Source: an uncultured Flavobacteriaceae bacterium
Lineage (GTDB): Bacteria > Bacteroidota > Bacteroidia > Flavobacteriales > Flavobacteriaceae
Length of the DNA stretch: 64,000 nucleotides
Direction of reading: 5' to 3'
Assembly: GCA_947494205.1 (NCBI GenBank)
Contig: CANLUH010000003.1
Location: 1-64,000, forward strand
In this document: in pieces, positions 18,670-27,219 of the stretch
Layout of the letters: the number at the start of each line of letters is the position of its first letter
Position numbering within the stretch: the stretch's first letter is position 1
Translations under genes and position numbers: made by a program
Notes under the pieces: model-generated
Told to the model about the DNA's origin: nothing
Seen by the model: the letters and a program-made list of their open reading frames with translations, nothing else
Databases searched by the model: none

Positions 18670-19332
18670 ATGAATGTATCAAATTATATAAATAATTTTA
18701 AAAAAACAGATAGGCGAATTATAAAGCATTCTTTATTACTTCTTTTTGTAACCTTTCTTGTTTCGTGTGGTGAAAAGCAATCTGAAAAAATGGTGTTTAA
18801 ACCAACTCCACTTAATGGAAAAGACACAGCAATATCTGCAAGTAATAAAAAATCTAATTTTTCTACTCTAGACAGAGTTCATATGTTATCACTATCCATT
18901 AACGATTCTATAGATAATGATACTAGGTCGCTGTTAAGATTTGGTTTTGCTACCTTACCAGAAAAGGTTACTGTAGATTCTGCGTTTATATATTTATATA
19001 GTATTGATCCAGGCCATTTTGGAAAAGATAACTCATTTGTACTCGAACCGTTAAAAAACATTTGGATTAACAAAGAAATTAATTGGGAAAATCAACCAGA
19101 AAGTGATGCTAGTAAAGCTGTTAAACTTGAAGCTCCAAAAACTAAAGATCAAGACTATAAAATAGACGTTACAAATTATGTTAGTAATGTTTCTAAAAAC
19201 CTTCAAGCTAATTATGGCTTTATGCTAAAATTAGAAAACGAGAAAAAATCATACAAAGGCGTTAGGTTTCATTCAAGCGATAGTGAAATTGAAGATAAAA
19301 GACCAAGATTGGAAGTTTATTTTTCAGAATAA
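18670..19332 (+). CDS. DNRLRE-domain lipoprotein, copy 1
   Basis: A 220-aa predicted lipoprotein. The positively charged N-terminus is unusually long (about 20 residues). It leads to a hydrophobic stretch ending in the lipobox FLVSC (Cys near residue 33). The rest resembles a DNRLRE domain: TVDSAFIYLYS, WINKEINWENQPES, IDVTNYVSN, NYGFMLKLEN and RPRLEVYFSE. DNRLRE domains occur in surface proteins and carbohydrate-active enzymes. The gene is paralogous to the next one. A role in capsule surface assembly is inferred from position only. Confidence 0.75.
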   Translation: MNVSNYINNFKKTDRRIIKHSLLLLFVTFLVSCGEKQSEKMVFKPTPLNGKDTAISASNKKSNFSTLDRVHMLSLSINDSIDNDTRSLLRFGFATLPEKVTVDSAFIYLYSIDPGHFGKDNSFVLEPLKNIWINKEINWENQPESDASKAVKLEAPKTKDQDYKIDVTNYVSNVSKNLQANYGFMLKLENEKKSYKGVRFHSSDSEIEDKRPRLEVYFSE

Positions 19333-19374
19333 ATGGTTTACTATTTTATAAAAACAATAACAAGGAATATATAA

Positions 19375-19995
19375 ATGACACAAGGAATTAAGATTTTATT
19401 ACTATTAGTTTCTTGCATTATACTTGCATGTAGTGCTAACACAAAAAATGTATATCAACCAAATAGTGAGTATGGAATTGACACTTATATTTCTAAGACA
19501 AGAGTAAATCAGAATTTCTCACAAGATTATAAGCTAAATGCTTTTGGTGGAATAGCAAATAGTTCTGTTTCAGATATTAATAGATTTCTGCTTAAAATAA
19601 GATGTTCTAGTATACCAGTAAACGTTACTGTAGATTCTGCATTTGTATATTTAAAAATAGTTGAAATAAAAAAGGCAGGACAAGATACTTCTTTTTATAT
19701 AGAAAGAATTTTAGAAGACTGGGATGCGGAATGTGTAACTTGGGCTAATCAACCAAAAAGTGATAGTAAAAACTCAATTAAGGTAAAAATAACTAACGAC
19801 CAATTAGATTACTATAAGATAGATATAACAAAGTTTATTAAAGATATTGCTAATCAAGATTATTTAAATTATGGCTTCTTATTTAAATCGGGAAAAGAAT
19901 CTAATGTAAACGGTATAAGTTTTTATTCTAGTAATGCGAAGGATTTAGATAATCAACCTAGATTATTGGTTTACTACAAACATAATAGTATTTAA
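19375..19995 (+). CDS. DNRLRE-domain lipoprotein, copy 2
   Basis: A 206-aa predicted lipoprotein with signal MTQGIKILLLLVSCIILAC and lipobox ILAC (Cys19). The body shares the same landmarks as the neighbouring copy: NVTVDSAFVYLK, ILEDWDAECVTWANQPKSD, IDITKFIKD, NYGFLFKSG and QPRLLVYYK. The two genes are tandem paralogues placed between the sugar dehydrogenase and the membrane polymerase genes. Function is unknown. Bacteroidota often export such lipoproteins to the cell surface. Confidence 0.75.
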   Translation: MTQGIKILLLLVSCIILACSANTKNVYQPNSEYGIDTYISKTRVNQNFSQDYKLNAFGGIANSSVSDINRFLLKIRCSSIPVNVTVDSAFVYLKIVEIKKAGQDTSFYIERILEDWDAECVTWANQPKSDSKNSIKVKITNDQLDYYKIDITKFIKDIANQDYLNYGFLFKSGKESNVNGISFYSSNAKDLDNQPRLLVYYKHNSI

Positions 19996-20005
19996 AGATA
20001 AATTT

Positions 20006-21184
20006 ATGGGAAATAATAACCTAGAAAAAGTTTTTTCTAAGCAATTCTTTTTGGAGAACTTGTTAGTGTTATTCTTTGCCTATGATTTTATTGTTAAGAT
20101 AATTGTTCATATAACAAAAATTAGTGCTTTCTATAACTACGTTATAGTTTTTAAAGTTTTATTAGTTTTAATAGCTATTTATAAATATGGCTTAACTAAA
20201 AGGAAAAAGGTATTTGTATATTCCATAATAGGTCTATCAATAGCATATAGTATAACACAATTATTTAATTTTAAAATTTTAGATATTAATAATATTCAGT
20301 TTAACGGCTATTATTATTTAAGTAGTGTTTTACCTATTGCTTTTATTTATTTTTGTAATGATTACTCCAAAGAGATAATAAATAAACAAGTCCATAGATT
20401 TCTGTGGTTTATGGGGTTTAGTGCTGTATTTGTTTTTGTTGGCTATTTATTAGAAATAGAGGTTTTTAGATCCTACTTTAGAGGTGGAAGGTTTGGCTAT
20501 TCTGGCTTATTATTATACCACCATGAAGCAGGATATATTTATTACATAGTAATACATTTATTATATCTAAAGTTTAAAAGAAATAGAACAACAGTTAACT
20601 TGATTTTGTTATTAGTTATCTTTCTCTCATCCTTTCTTGTAGGAACAAAAAAGAGCCTTTTCTTTACGGTAATATTTTTAATCTATTTCATTATAGATAA
20701 TATTAAAAGAAGAAAAGAGCTATTAATAAGTTTAGGTACTATTCTTGTTTTATTTCTAGTCTTTTTTAATACAGTACATCAGGTTTTTAATAAGTACTAT
20801 GTTCTTTTAGGTAAAATTTATAGAGAAGATGGTTTTTGGAGTTCGTTTTTGTCATACAGAAACGTTTTGTTTAACGAAAAACTGTATCCATATATATCAG
20901 ATTACCCTTCAGTTTTTAATATCCTTTTTGGTTGGCCTTTATTCAGTGGACATAGATCAGAGTTAGAGATGTTCGATTTGTTTTTGTTTTTTGGTATAGC
21001 AGGTTTTGTAGCTTATTTCTGGTTTTTTAAAAATATATTGAAAAGACTAAATTTTATGTCTTATTTTCTTGTGCTTTCGCTTATATTTGGGGCTCTTTTT
21101 TCGGGTAATCTACTTGTAAGTGTAAATGTTATGATAATGATTGTTATAACTTTAAAATATTTTAATTTAAAACCAATAGAATAA
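20006..21184 (+). CDS. Polytopic membrane protein, Wzy-like polymerase candidate
   Basis: A 392-aa protein with about ten hydrophobic helices and a large loop near residues 260-310. It has no conserved catalytic motif that I can name, as is usual for Wzy polymerases. Its place just before the flippase gene and after the nucleotide-sugar genes supports O-antigen or capsule repeat polymerisation. It ends directly against the GTG start of the next gene. Two other proteins here, at 22522 and 27220, could share or hold this role. Confidence 0.65.
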   Translation: MGNNNLEKVFSKQFFLENLLVLFFAYDFIVKIIVHITKISAFYNYVIVFKVLLVLIAIYKYGLTKRKKVFVYSIIGLSIAYSITQLFNFKILDINNIQFNGYYYLSSVLPIAFIYFCNDYSKEIINKQVHRFLWFMGFSAVFVFVGYLLEIEVFRSYFRGGRFGYSGLLLYHHEAGYIYYIVIHLLYLKFKRNRTTVNLILLLVIFLSSFLVGTKKSLFFTVIFLIYFIIDNIKRRKELLISLGTILVLFLVFFNTVHQVFNKYYVLLGKIYREDGFWSSFLSYRNVLFNEKLYPYISDYPSVFNILFGWPLFSGHRSELEMFDLFLFFGIAGFVAYFWFFKNILKRLNFMSYFLVLSLIFGALFSGNLLVSVNVMIMIVITLKYFNLKPIE

Positions 21185-22507
21185 GTGAGGGCTTTTAAAA
21201 ATAGTATATACGCAACATTAGATGTTGTTTTTGCTCCGTTTTTTCTTGTTATAGCGACTCCTATATTTATTTCCCAAATAGGAATTGAGAAATATGGTCT
21301 GTGGATATTAATAAACAGTATCTTAGCTTCACTTTCTATTTTTAATTTTGGAATTAACGAAACGATAATCAAATATATTTCGGAAAGTAAAAGCAATAAT
21401 GATTATGCAACACAAAGAAAGGTTTTTAGTTCTGTAGTTGTATTTTTATTAATTCTAGCAATAGTAGTATTAGCATTAGTATATCTACTATACGGTTTTA
21501 ATATAACGTTCGAGTTTGTAGAAACTAGAGAAATTTTTACGATACTGCTTTTTGCAGTTCCATTATTTTTTATAAAACAATTAGAACAAGCCTTTTTTGC
21601 ACTTCATAAATCTTATGAAGATTTTAAATATTTAGCAAAACAATCCTTTATTTCCAAAGCACTATTATACATTTCTCAAATAGCTGCTGTTTTTGTATTT
21701 AAGGAAGTTAAGGATGTTTTTATGGTTTCTATGGCTGTGGCCGGGATTTATTTATGCTATCAGTTTTTTGCATTATCTAAAAAATACAACCATATTTTTT
21801 CAAGAAAAGAAGCCAGTTTTACAACCTTTAAAGGAGTTTTAGGATATGGTAAATGGGCATGGTTTTCTAGTACAATACTAATTTTTAGCGCGCATATAGA
21901 TAAATGGATTGTAAGTGCTATTCTAGGCTTAAAGATATTTGCATATTACTCGATAGGTGTTTCTGTTTTAAATCAACTAAAAACAATCCATACAGCTTCT
22001 ATTTCATGGGTGTTTCCTAAAATATCAGGAAATCAACTTACAGAAAAAGCGAGAGGGTTATTACATATTAAATTAACACTATTTGTATCTACTCTAGGTT
22101 TAATAGTAAGTTATGTATTAGAAAAAGCAGACTTTATTTTTGTTTTATGGTTAGGTGAAACTACATTTTTAAATAGTAAATTATATTTACATACATTTCT
22201 TTTTTTATTACCAGTTTGGCTTATATCTGCATCCTCCTTTTATTATTTACTTGGTTTAGGCGTAGTTAAGAAAAAGTTTTATGCAGATTTAGTAGTATTG
22301 TTGTTAAAAATTGGAGTGACATATGTAGCTTTGCAAAAATTAAATTTAGAAGCTTGGCCAATTTTATTTGTTATTCCAATGTTAATGGAAGTCATTTTAT
22401 TTTCATATATATTAAACCAATACAATAAATTAAAAATCTTGTATTTAAACTTATTTATTGTATTTAATATTATAATCTTAGCTCTAAGGTTTAACCACAT
22501 CATATAA
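21185..22507 (+). CDS. Wzx-type polysaccharide flippase (MOP/MVF superfamily)
   Basis: A 440-aa protein with about twelve TM helices. The N-terminus (FAPFFLVIATPIFISQIG, then YGLWILINSILASLSIFNFG) is typical of MATE/MVF-fold oligosaccharide flippases. It moves undecaprenyl-linked repeat units across the inner membrane. The start codon is GTG, placed immediately after the stop of the previous gene, so translation is probably coupled. Confidence 0.85.
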   Translation: MRAFKNSIYATLDVVFAPFFLVIATPIFISQIGIEKYGLWILINSILASLSIFNFGINETIIKYISESKSNNDYATQRKVFSSVVVFLLILAIVVLALVYLLYGFNITFEFVETREIFTILLFAVPLFFIKQLEQAFFALHKSYEDFKYLAKQSFISKALLYISQIAAVFVFKEVKDVFMVSMAVAGIYLCYQFFALSKKYNHIFSRKEASFTTFKGVLGYGKWAWFSSTILIFSAHIDKWIVSAILGLKIFAYYSIGVSVLNQLKTIHTASISWVFPKISGNQLTEKARGLLHIKLTLFVSTLGLIVSYVLEKADFIFVLWLGETTFLNSKLYLHTFLFLLPVWLISASSFYYLLGLGVVKKKFYADLVVLLLKIGVTYVALQKLNLEAWPILFVIPMLMEVILFSYILNQYNKLKILYLNLFIVFNIIILALRFNHII

Positions 22508-22521
22508 GTAAAACCAAGTAA

Positions 22522-23760
22522 ATGTATAAGCATGTAGGTCATTTTAAAATAATAATAGGATTAATAGTATCCCTATTTTTCTTCCCTTCTATTACATTTG
22601 GTCTTTTACAAGCAGAAGTATTTCCATGGGGAATATTATTATCTACTGTAATCTTAATTCGTCAAAAAAGGATTAATACAACTTATGTACTGGTATTATG
22701 TGCATTTGCTGTAAATATTATAATCTTTTCTCTTTATTATTTTCCTGATATAAAAATACCCGAAGTCGTAAGGTCTTTATTAGCATATGTTAATAGTTCT
22801 TTATGTTTTGTAGCTTTTTACCAAGCATCGGAAACTTCAACATTAAAAACATTAAGACTTGTTAAAGTTATTTTTATTTTTCTATTAGTTCTGGGTGTTT
22901 TGCAAGCCTTTGGACTTATAAAGATTTTTGATCCTATATTTAAATTTTTAATACCAAGAGCTAGTTCTTCATCATTAGCCCATTTAAAAAGAGGAGTTAC
23001 CTTATTAGCTACAGAACCAGCAAGAGCAGGAGTTAGTTTAGTATTTATATATGTTGTCGTTAGAACAGTATTTATAAATAATAAAAGAATGTTGTACGAT
23101 GCTTTATTTTTGCTTTTTTTGGTATTAATAATAAAATCTATTATGGCCTTGGGGGTATATGCAATATTTGTATTACTTACCTATAGAATGAAAATAATAA
23201 AGGTTTTAGCCATAGGTGTTGTCGTTTTGTTTATAATTGACATGTCTGGAGGAGCAGGTAGATCAACACAAATGATAAGAAAAATAAAGGCTCAAGAGAG
23301 TTTTGGAGAAGCATCCATGGTCGTTGTAGATTTAGCAGGGCCAAGATTAATCTCTGTATATTCATCGTGGTTACATACACTTCACAATCCTTTAGGAGGT
23401 GGTATAGGACATTGGGAGAAAACATCTGTAGATGCCCTAAAAATGACGGATATTGATTTTTCTAAAATAAACTTTTTTAAATTTAAAGGAGACTCCAAAC
23501 CAATCCCTATACGATCAAGTGGTTATATTTCTAACCTAGCATTAGATACCGGTTTTTTTGGAGCTATTGTATTCATGTTTTTTTTATATTCTATTTTAAA
23601 AAAGTTTTGGAGAATGGGAGAAGAGTCAAAAAACATTATAATGCTATTCATGTTTAAAATACTGTTTATCGGGTCTGTTGGCCCACCAGATGCATGGATT
23701 GCTACAATAATATCTCTAAAATATTTACATTACAAAGCGAATTTTATTTATGAAGACTAG
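22522..23760 (+). CDS. O-antigen polymerase/ligase-like membrane protein
   Basis: A 412-aa polytopic membrane protein with about ten TM helices. A large extracytoplasmic loop at about 240-330 includes GPRLISVYSSWLHTLHNPLGGGIGHW, which resembles the loop of Wzy/WaaL-like proteins. It lies 14 bp after the flippase gene and overlaps the following glycosyltransferase by 11 bp. Polymerase versus ligase cannot be decided from sequence. Confidence 0.65.
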   Translation: MYKHVGHFKIIIGLIVSLFFFPSITFGLLQAEVFPWGILLSTVILIRQKRINTTYVLVLCAFAVNIIIFSLYYFPDIKIPEVVRSLLAYVNSSLCFVAFYQASETSTLKTLRLVKVIFIFLLVLGVLQAFGLIKIFDPIFKFLIPRASSSSLAHLKRGVTLLATEPARAGVSLVFIYVVVRTVFINNKRMLYDALFLLFLVLIIKSIMALGVYAIFVLLTYRMKIIKVLAIGVVVLFIIDMSGGAGRSTQMIRKIKAQESFGEASMVVVDLAGPRLISVYSSWLHTLHNPLGGGIGHWEKTSVDALKMTDIDFSKINFFKFKGDSKPIPIRSSGYISNLALDTGFFGAIVFMFFLYSILKKFWRMGEESKNIIMLFMFKILFIGSVGPPDAWIATIISLKYLHYKANFIYED

Positions 23761-24586
23761 TGATTTACCAAAGTTTTCCGTTTCAATGTCAGTTTATAAA
23801 AATGACAACACAGAGCACTTTCTTTTAGCTATAAATAGTGTTATTAATCAAACCGTTAAGCCAAATGAAATAATTGTTGTGGTTGATGGACCGGTACCTT
23901 TAGAGACAGATGAAATTTTAAAAGAATTAGAAAACACTCATGATACTGTCCATGTTCATCGATTAGAGAAAAACATGGGACATGGTTATGCTAGAAATAT
24001 AGGTTTACACAAGAGTAGTTACGATTATGTGGCACTAATGGATAGCGATGATATATGTTTTGAAAATAGATTCGAATTACAATTAAACTTTTTTAAAGAC
24101 AATAAAGACGTTAGTATACTAGGAGGGTCTATAGAAGAATTCTCTAATGAAACAGACGAATACATGTCAAAAAGAGAGTTGCCAACTTCAGATAAAGAAT
24201 TAAAAAAGTACATGAAGTATAGGTGTCCTTTTAATCAAATGAGCGTTATGTTTAAAAAACAAGATGTTTTAGATGCAGGAGGATATAAAGATTGGTTTTG
24301 TAATGAAGACTACTACTTATGGATTAGAATGGCCGAGAAAAAATATAAATTTCAGAATCTACCAAACACTCTATTAAGAGTTAGAACTAATGAAGATTTT
24401 TATAAAAGAAGAGGTGGGTTAAAGTATTTTAAAAGCGAAGCTAAAATTCAAAAGCTAATGTTCTCTAAAGATATCATATCTTTGCCTATATTTTTGTCTA
24501 ATGTAGCCATTAGATTTGTAGTACAAGTAATATTAACAGATAACATGAGAAAGCATTTTTTCAATGCTTTCACAAGATCAAATTAA
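23750..24586 (+). CDS. GT2-family glycosyltransferase
   Basis: A 278-aa GT-A fold enzyme. The N-terminus FSVSMSVYKNDNTEHFLLAINS precedes IIVVVDGP. A DxD-like site, LMDSDDICFENRFE, is near residue 94, and NEDYYLWIRMAEK is near residue 183. It adds one sugar to the lipid-linked repeat at the cytosolic face. The gene overlaps its upstream neighbour by 11 bp. Confidence 0.9.
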   Translation: MKTSDLPKFSVSMSVYKNDNTEHFLLAINSVINQTVKPNEIIVVVDGPVPLETDEILKELENTHDTVHVHRLEKNMGHGYARNIGLHKSSYDYVALMDSDDICFENRFELQLNFFKDNKDVSILGGSIEEFSNETDEYMSKRELPTSDKELKKYMKYRCPFNQMSVMFKKQDVLDAGGYKDWFCNEDYYLWIRMAEKKYKFQNLPNTLLRVRTNEDFYKRRGGLKYFKSEAKIQKLMFSKDIISLPIFLSNVAIRFVVQVILTDNMRKHFFNAFTRSN

Positions 24587-24593
24587 ATAAGTA

Positions 24594-25019
24594 GTGAAAA
24601 AAATTATTAAAGGATACACAGCTGGTGTTTTCGATATGTTTCATGTAGGTCATCTTAACATACTTAAGCAAGCAAAAGCAAATTGCGATTACCTTATAGT
24701 AGCAGTAAGTCCAGATGACTTAGTATTTTCTTATAAACAAAAAAAACCAATTATACCTTTGGAAGATAGAATGGCTATTATAGAAGCCATAAAATATGTA
24801 GATGAAGTTGTGGTGCAACATGATAGAAACAAAATAAATGCATTCAAAAAATATAATTTTGATATCATGTTTGTTGGAGATGATTGGAAAGGAAATCCAA
24901 TGTTCATGGAGGTAGAAAGAGAGCTGAATAGCCATGGAAGTAAAATTCAATTTTTTTCGTATACTAAAAAAGTATCTTCAACGGGATTACGATCGATATT
25001 ATTAGATGATAAAAAATAA
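24594..25019 (+). CDS. TagD-like cytidylyltransferase (glycerol-3-phosphate type)
   Basis: A 141-aa nucleotidyltransferase with the signature HVGH at residues 17-20 (AGVFDMFHVGHLNIL). GDDWKGN at about 95-101 strongly resembles TagD, and a degenerate STGLRS sits in place of the usual STTxxR. Such enzymes make CDP-glycerol, or similar CDP-activated alcohols such as CDP-choline relatives. The start is GTG, 7 bp after the previous gene. With the LicD gene at 25856 it suggests phosphodiester decoration of the glycan. Confidence 0.85.
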   Translation: MKKIIKGYTAGVFDMFHVGHLNILKQAKANCDYLIVAVSPDDLVFSYKQKKPIIPLEDRMAIIEAIKYVDEVVVQHDRNKINAFKKYNFDIMFVGDDWKGNPMFMEVERELNSHGSKIQFFSYTKKVSSTGLRSILLDDKK

Positions 25020-25025
25020 TACGAT

Positions 25026-25850
25026 ATGGAATTTACATATAAACAGTTACATCGAATTTGTGCAAAAGCTGTTGAATTAAAAAAAACAATTAGAGCAAAC
25101 GAAATACTAGATAATAATACTGAAGATGCAGATTGGATAGTATTTAAGCATGATGTAGAAACAAATGTAGAGAGAGCTCTTAAAATGGCTCAAATAGAGT
25201 CAGAATACGGTATTGAAGCAACATATTACGTTCAAGGATATTTGCTTAAAGATAATGTTTCATTATTGAAAAAAATTGCCGATTTAGGGCATGAAGTTAC
25301 CTATCATTATGATGTTTTAGATGCAAATAATGGTGATTATGGAAAAGCAAGAGTAGAATTTATTGATTTTGTTAATGCTTTTGAGGATAATGGTTTTAAA
25401 ATAGATACCATATGTCCGCATGGTAACCCTTTAATGAACAGAAAAGGGTGGAACTCTAATAAAGATTTCTTTAGAAAAGAAGAAATTTCGAAAGAGTTTA
25501 ATGATATTCTAGATGTTGTTGTTCACCTTCCAGATACACTAAAATCTGATTATACCTATATTTCCGATGCAGGATTTCAATTTAAAATAATAGGTAATAT
25601 TGAAGATAACGATATTAGTAACTCAGGAGATATTAATATAAAATCTTTAAAAGAGTTTTCTGAAATTTGTTTAAAAAACAAAAAAATAATTTTCAGCGCA
25701 CACCCTCACAGGTGGAAAACCTCTGGAGTAGCAGCTAAGGCTAATAAATTTAAATTTAAATTTGTTAGAAAAGTAGCAGTAACCGCTTCTAAAAATAAAC
25801 AGATAAAAGCCTTTTTGAGCAAGTTTTACTATTTAGCTAAAAAAATATAG
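25026..25850 (+). CDS. Polysaccharide deacetylase-like (NodB fold) protein
   Basis: A 274-aa protein with segments fitting a divergent NodB-fold deacetylase. These are FKHDVETNVERAL (metal-binding Asp/His region), EATYYVQGYLL, LGHEVTYHYDVLD, ICPHGNP, and FSAHPHRW near residue 230. There is no signal peptide, so it would act in the cytosol, perhaps on a lipid-linked or nucleotide-bound sugar. It lies between the TagD-like and LicD genes with 6-bp and 5-bp gaps, implying a shared cassette. Activity is not certain because the motif spacing is divergent. Confidence 0.7.
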   Translation: MEFTYKQLHRICAKAVELKKTIRANEILDNNTEDADWIVFKHDVETNVERALKMAQIESEYGIEATYYVQGYLLKDNVSLLKKIADLGHEVTYHYDVLDANNGDYGKARVEFIDFVNAFEDNGFKIDTICPHGNPLMNRKGWNSNKDFFRKEEISKEFNDILDVVVHLPDTLKSDYTYISDAGFQFKIIGNIEDNDISNSGDINIKSLKEFSEICLKNKKIIFSAHPHRWKTSGVAAKANKFKFKFVRKVAVTASKNKQIKAFLSKFYYLAKKI

Positions 25851-25855
25851 AGATA

Positions 25856-26686
25856 ATGACAGACGAAGAGCTAAAGAAAATACATTCTAAACTGCTTGTA
25901 ATAGCAGAGTATTTTGATACCTTTTGTAAAGAAAACGAGATAGAGTATTATCTCATGGGAGGTACTGCTTTAGGCGCTATAAGACATAAAGGTTTTATCC
26001 CTTGGGATGATGATTATGATACGTTTATGGATTATAAAAATTATCAAAAATTTAAAAGAATTGTAAAAGAGAAATTAGACACAAAACAATACTATTTTCA
26101 AGAAGAAGATACAGCAGAATTCCCTTTGTTTTTTAGTAAAATAAGAATGAATGGTACTACTTATATCGAAAAAGATTCGCAAGGCATGGATATGCATCAT
26201 GGTTTATTTATAGATGTAATGTGTCTAAACAATACATATAAGAATAAAAAATTAAGATACTTACAATATTTTGCAGCTAGAATACTTAATGCAAATGCAT
26301 TAGGTAAAAAAGGATATATAACAACAAGTTTAAAGAAAAAAATAGCCTTATCTGTAACAAGGCTTATTGTAATAAAACCTGTAAAAAAAGCACTTTTACG
26401 CTTTGTAAGGCGTTTAAATAATAAAGAGACAGAGTATATAGGTCACTTTTTTGGAAGAGCTCCTTTTAAAAGAACATCCTTTAAAAGAACTTTAATAGGA
26501 AAGGGAAAACATGTTAAATTTGAAAAACTAAACCTTCCTGTTTTTTCAGATGTAGATAGTTATCTAACTGTTAGATATGGTAACAGGTTTATGGAAATGC
26601 CTTCAGAAGAAACAAAGAGTCTGTATCCGTCCCATGCACATATTGTAGACTTAGAACAATCTTACAAGAATTACATGAACGATTAA
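25856..26686 (+). CDS. LicD-family phosphotransferase
   Basis: A 276-aa LicD protein. The diagnostic stretch LMGGTALGAIRHKGFIPWDD, at about residues 33-52, carries the nucleotidyltransferase-fold GG and metal-binding Asp residues (D51-D53, D55). Family members transfer phosphocholine or other phospho-alcohols from CDP donors to glycans, forming phosphodiester links. The nearby TagD-like gene suggests CDP-glycerol or a related donor here. It is 10 bp upstream of a phosphoesterase gene. Confidence 0.92.
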   Translation: MTDEELKKIHSKLLVIAEYFDTFCKENEIEYYLMGGTALGAIRHKGFIPWDDDYDTFMDYKNYQKFKRIVKEKLDTKQYYFQEEDTAEFPLFFSKIRMNGTTYIEKDSQGMDMHHGLFIDVMCLNNTYKNKKLRYLQYFAARILNANALGKKGYITTSLKKKIALSVTRLIVIKPVKKALLRFVRRLNNKETEYIGHFFGRAPFKRTSFKRTLIGKGKHVKFEKLNLPVFSDVDSYLTVRYGNRFMEMPSEETKSLYPSHAHIVDLEQSYKNYMND

Positions 26687-26697
26687 AAACGTTTTAA

Positions 26698-27198
26698 ATG
26701 AAAGTTGGAATTTATTCAGACATACATGATAACATCTCTAATTTGGAGAAAGTACTTCAATATTTTAAAAAAGAAAATATAGAAACTACTTTTTTCTGCG
26801 GAGATTTCTGTTCCCCTATTCCTGCAAAAGTAATAGGTAATAGTGGTATTTTAACCCATTGTGTATTCGGAAACGGTGATGGAGATAGATTTACAATTTT
26901 ACAATTATCGGTATCGCAATTTAAAAACCTAAAACTAAATAACGAATATGCTATAATTACCTTAAATGGTAAAAATATAGCAATGACACATTATCCTTTT
27001 TATGCAGAAGCTTTAGCTAAAACAGGAGATTACGATTTAGTATTATGTGGCCACACCCATGAATCTAAAGTAGAACTAATAAATACAACATGGTTTATTA
27101 ATCCAGGAGAAGTAATGGGTTGGAAAGACGATGCTACCTTTGCAGTTTACGATTATGAAACAAATAAGGTTGATATAATAAAAATTAAAGACCTCTAG
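26698..27198 (+). CDS. YfcE/MJ0936-type metallophosphoesterase
   Basis: A 166-aa compact calcineurin-like phosphodiesterase with all metal motifs in order: DIHDN (D8, H10), GDFCS (D36), GNGDGD (58-63), THYP (97-100) and GHTH (118-121). Homologues hydrolyse phosphodiesters. Set directly after the LicD gene, it may edit or proofread phosphodiester intermediates of the decoration pathway, though a general housekeeping role is possible. Confidence 0.88.
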   Translation: MKVGIYSDIHDNISNLEKVLQYFKKENIETTFFCGDFCSPIPAKVIGNSGILTHCVFGNGDGDRFTILQLSVSQFKNLKLNNEYAIITLNGKNIAMTHYPFYAEALAKTGDYDLVLCGHTHESKVELINTTWFINPGEVMGWKDDATFAVYDYETNKVDIIKIKDL

Positions 27199-27219
27199 AG
27201 AATAGAATAACTAAGATAT

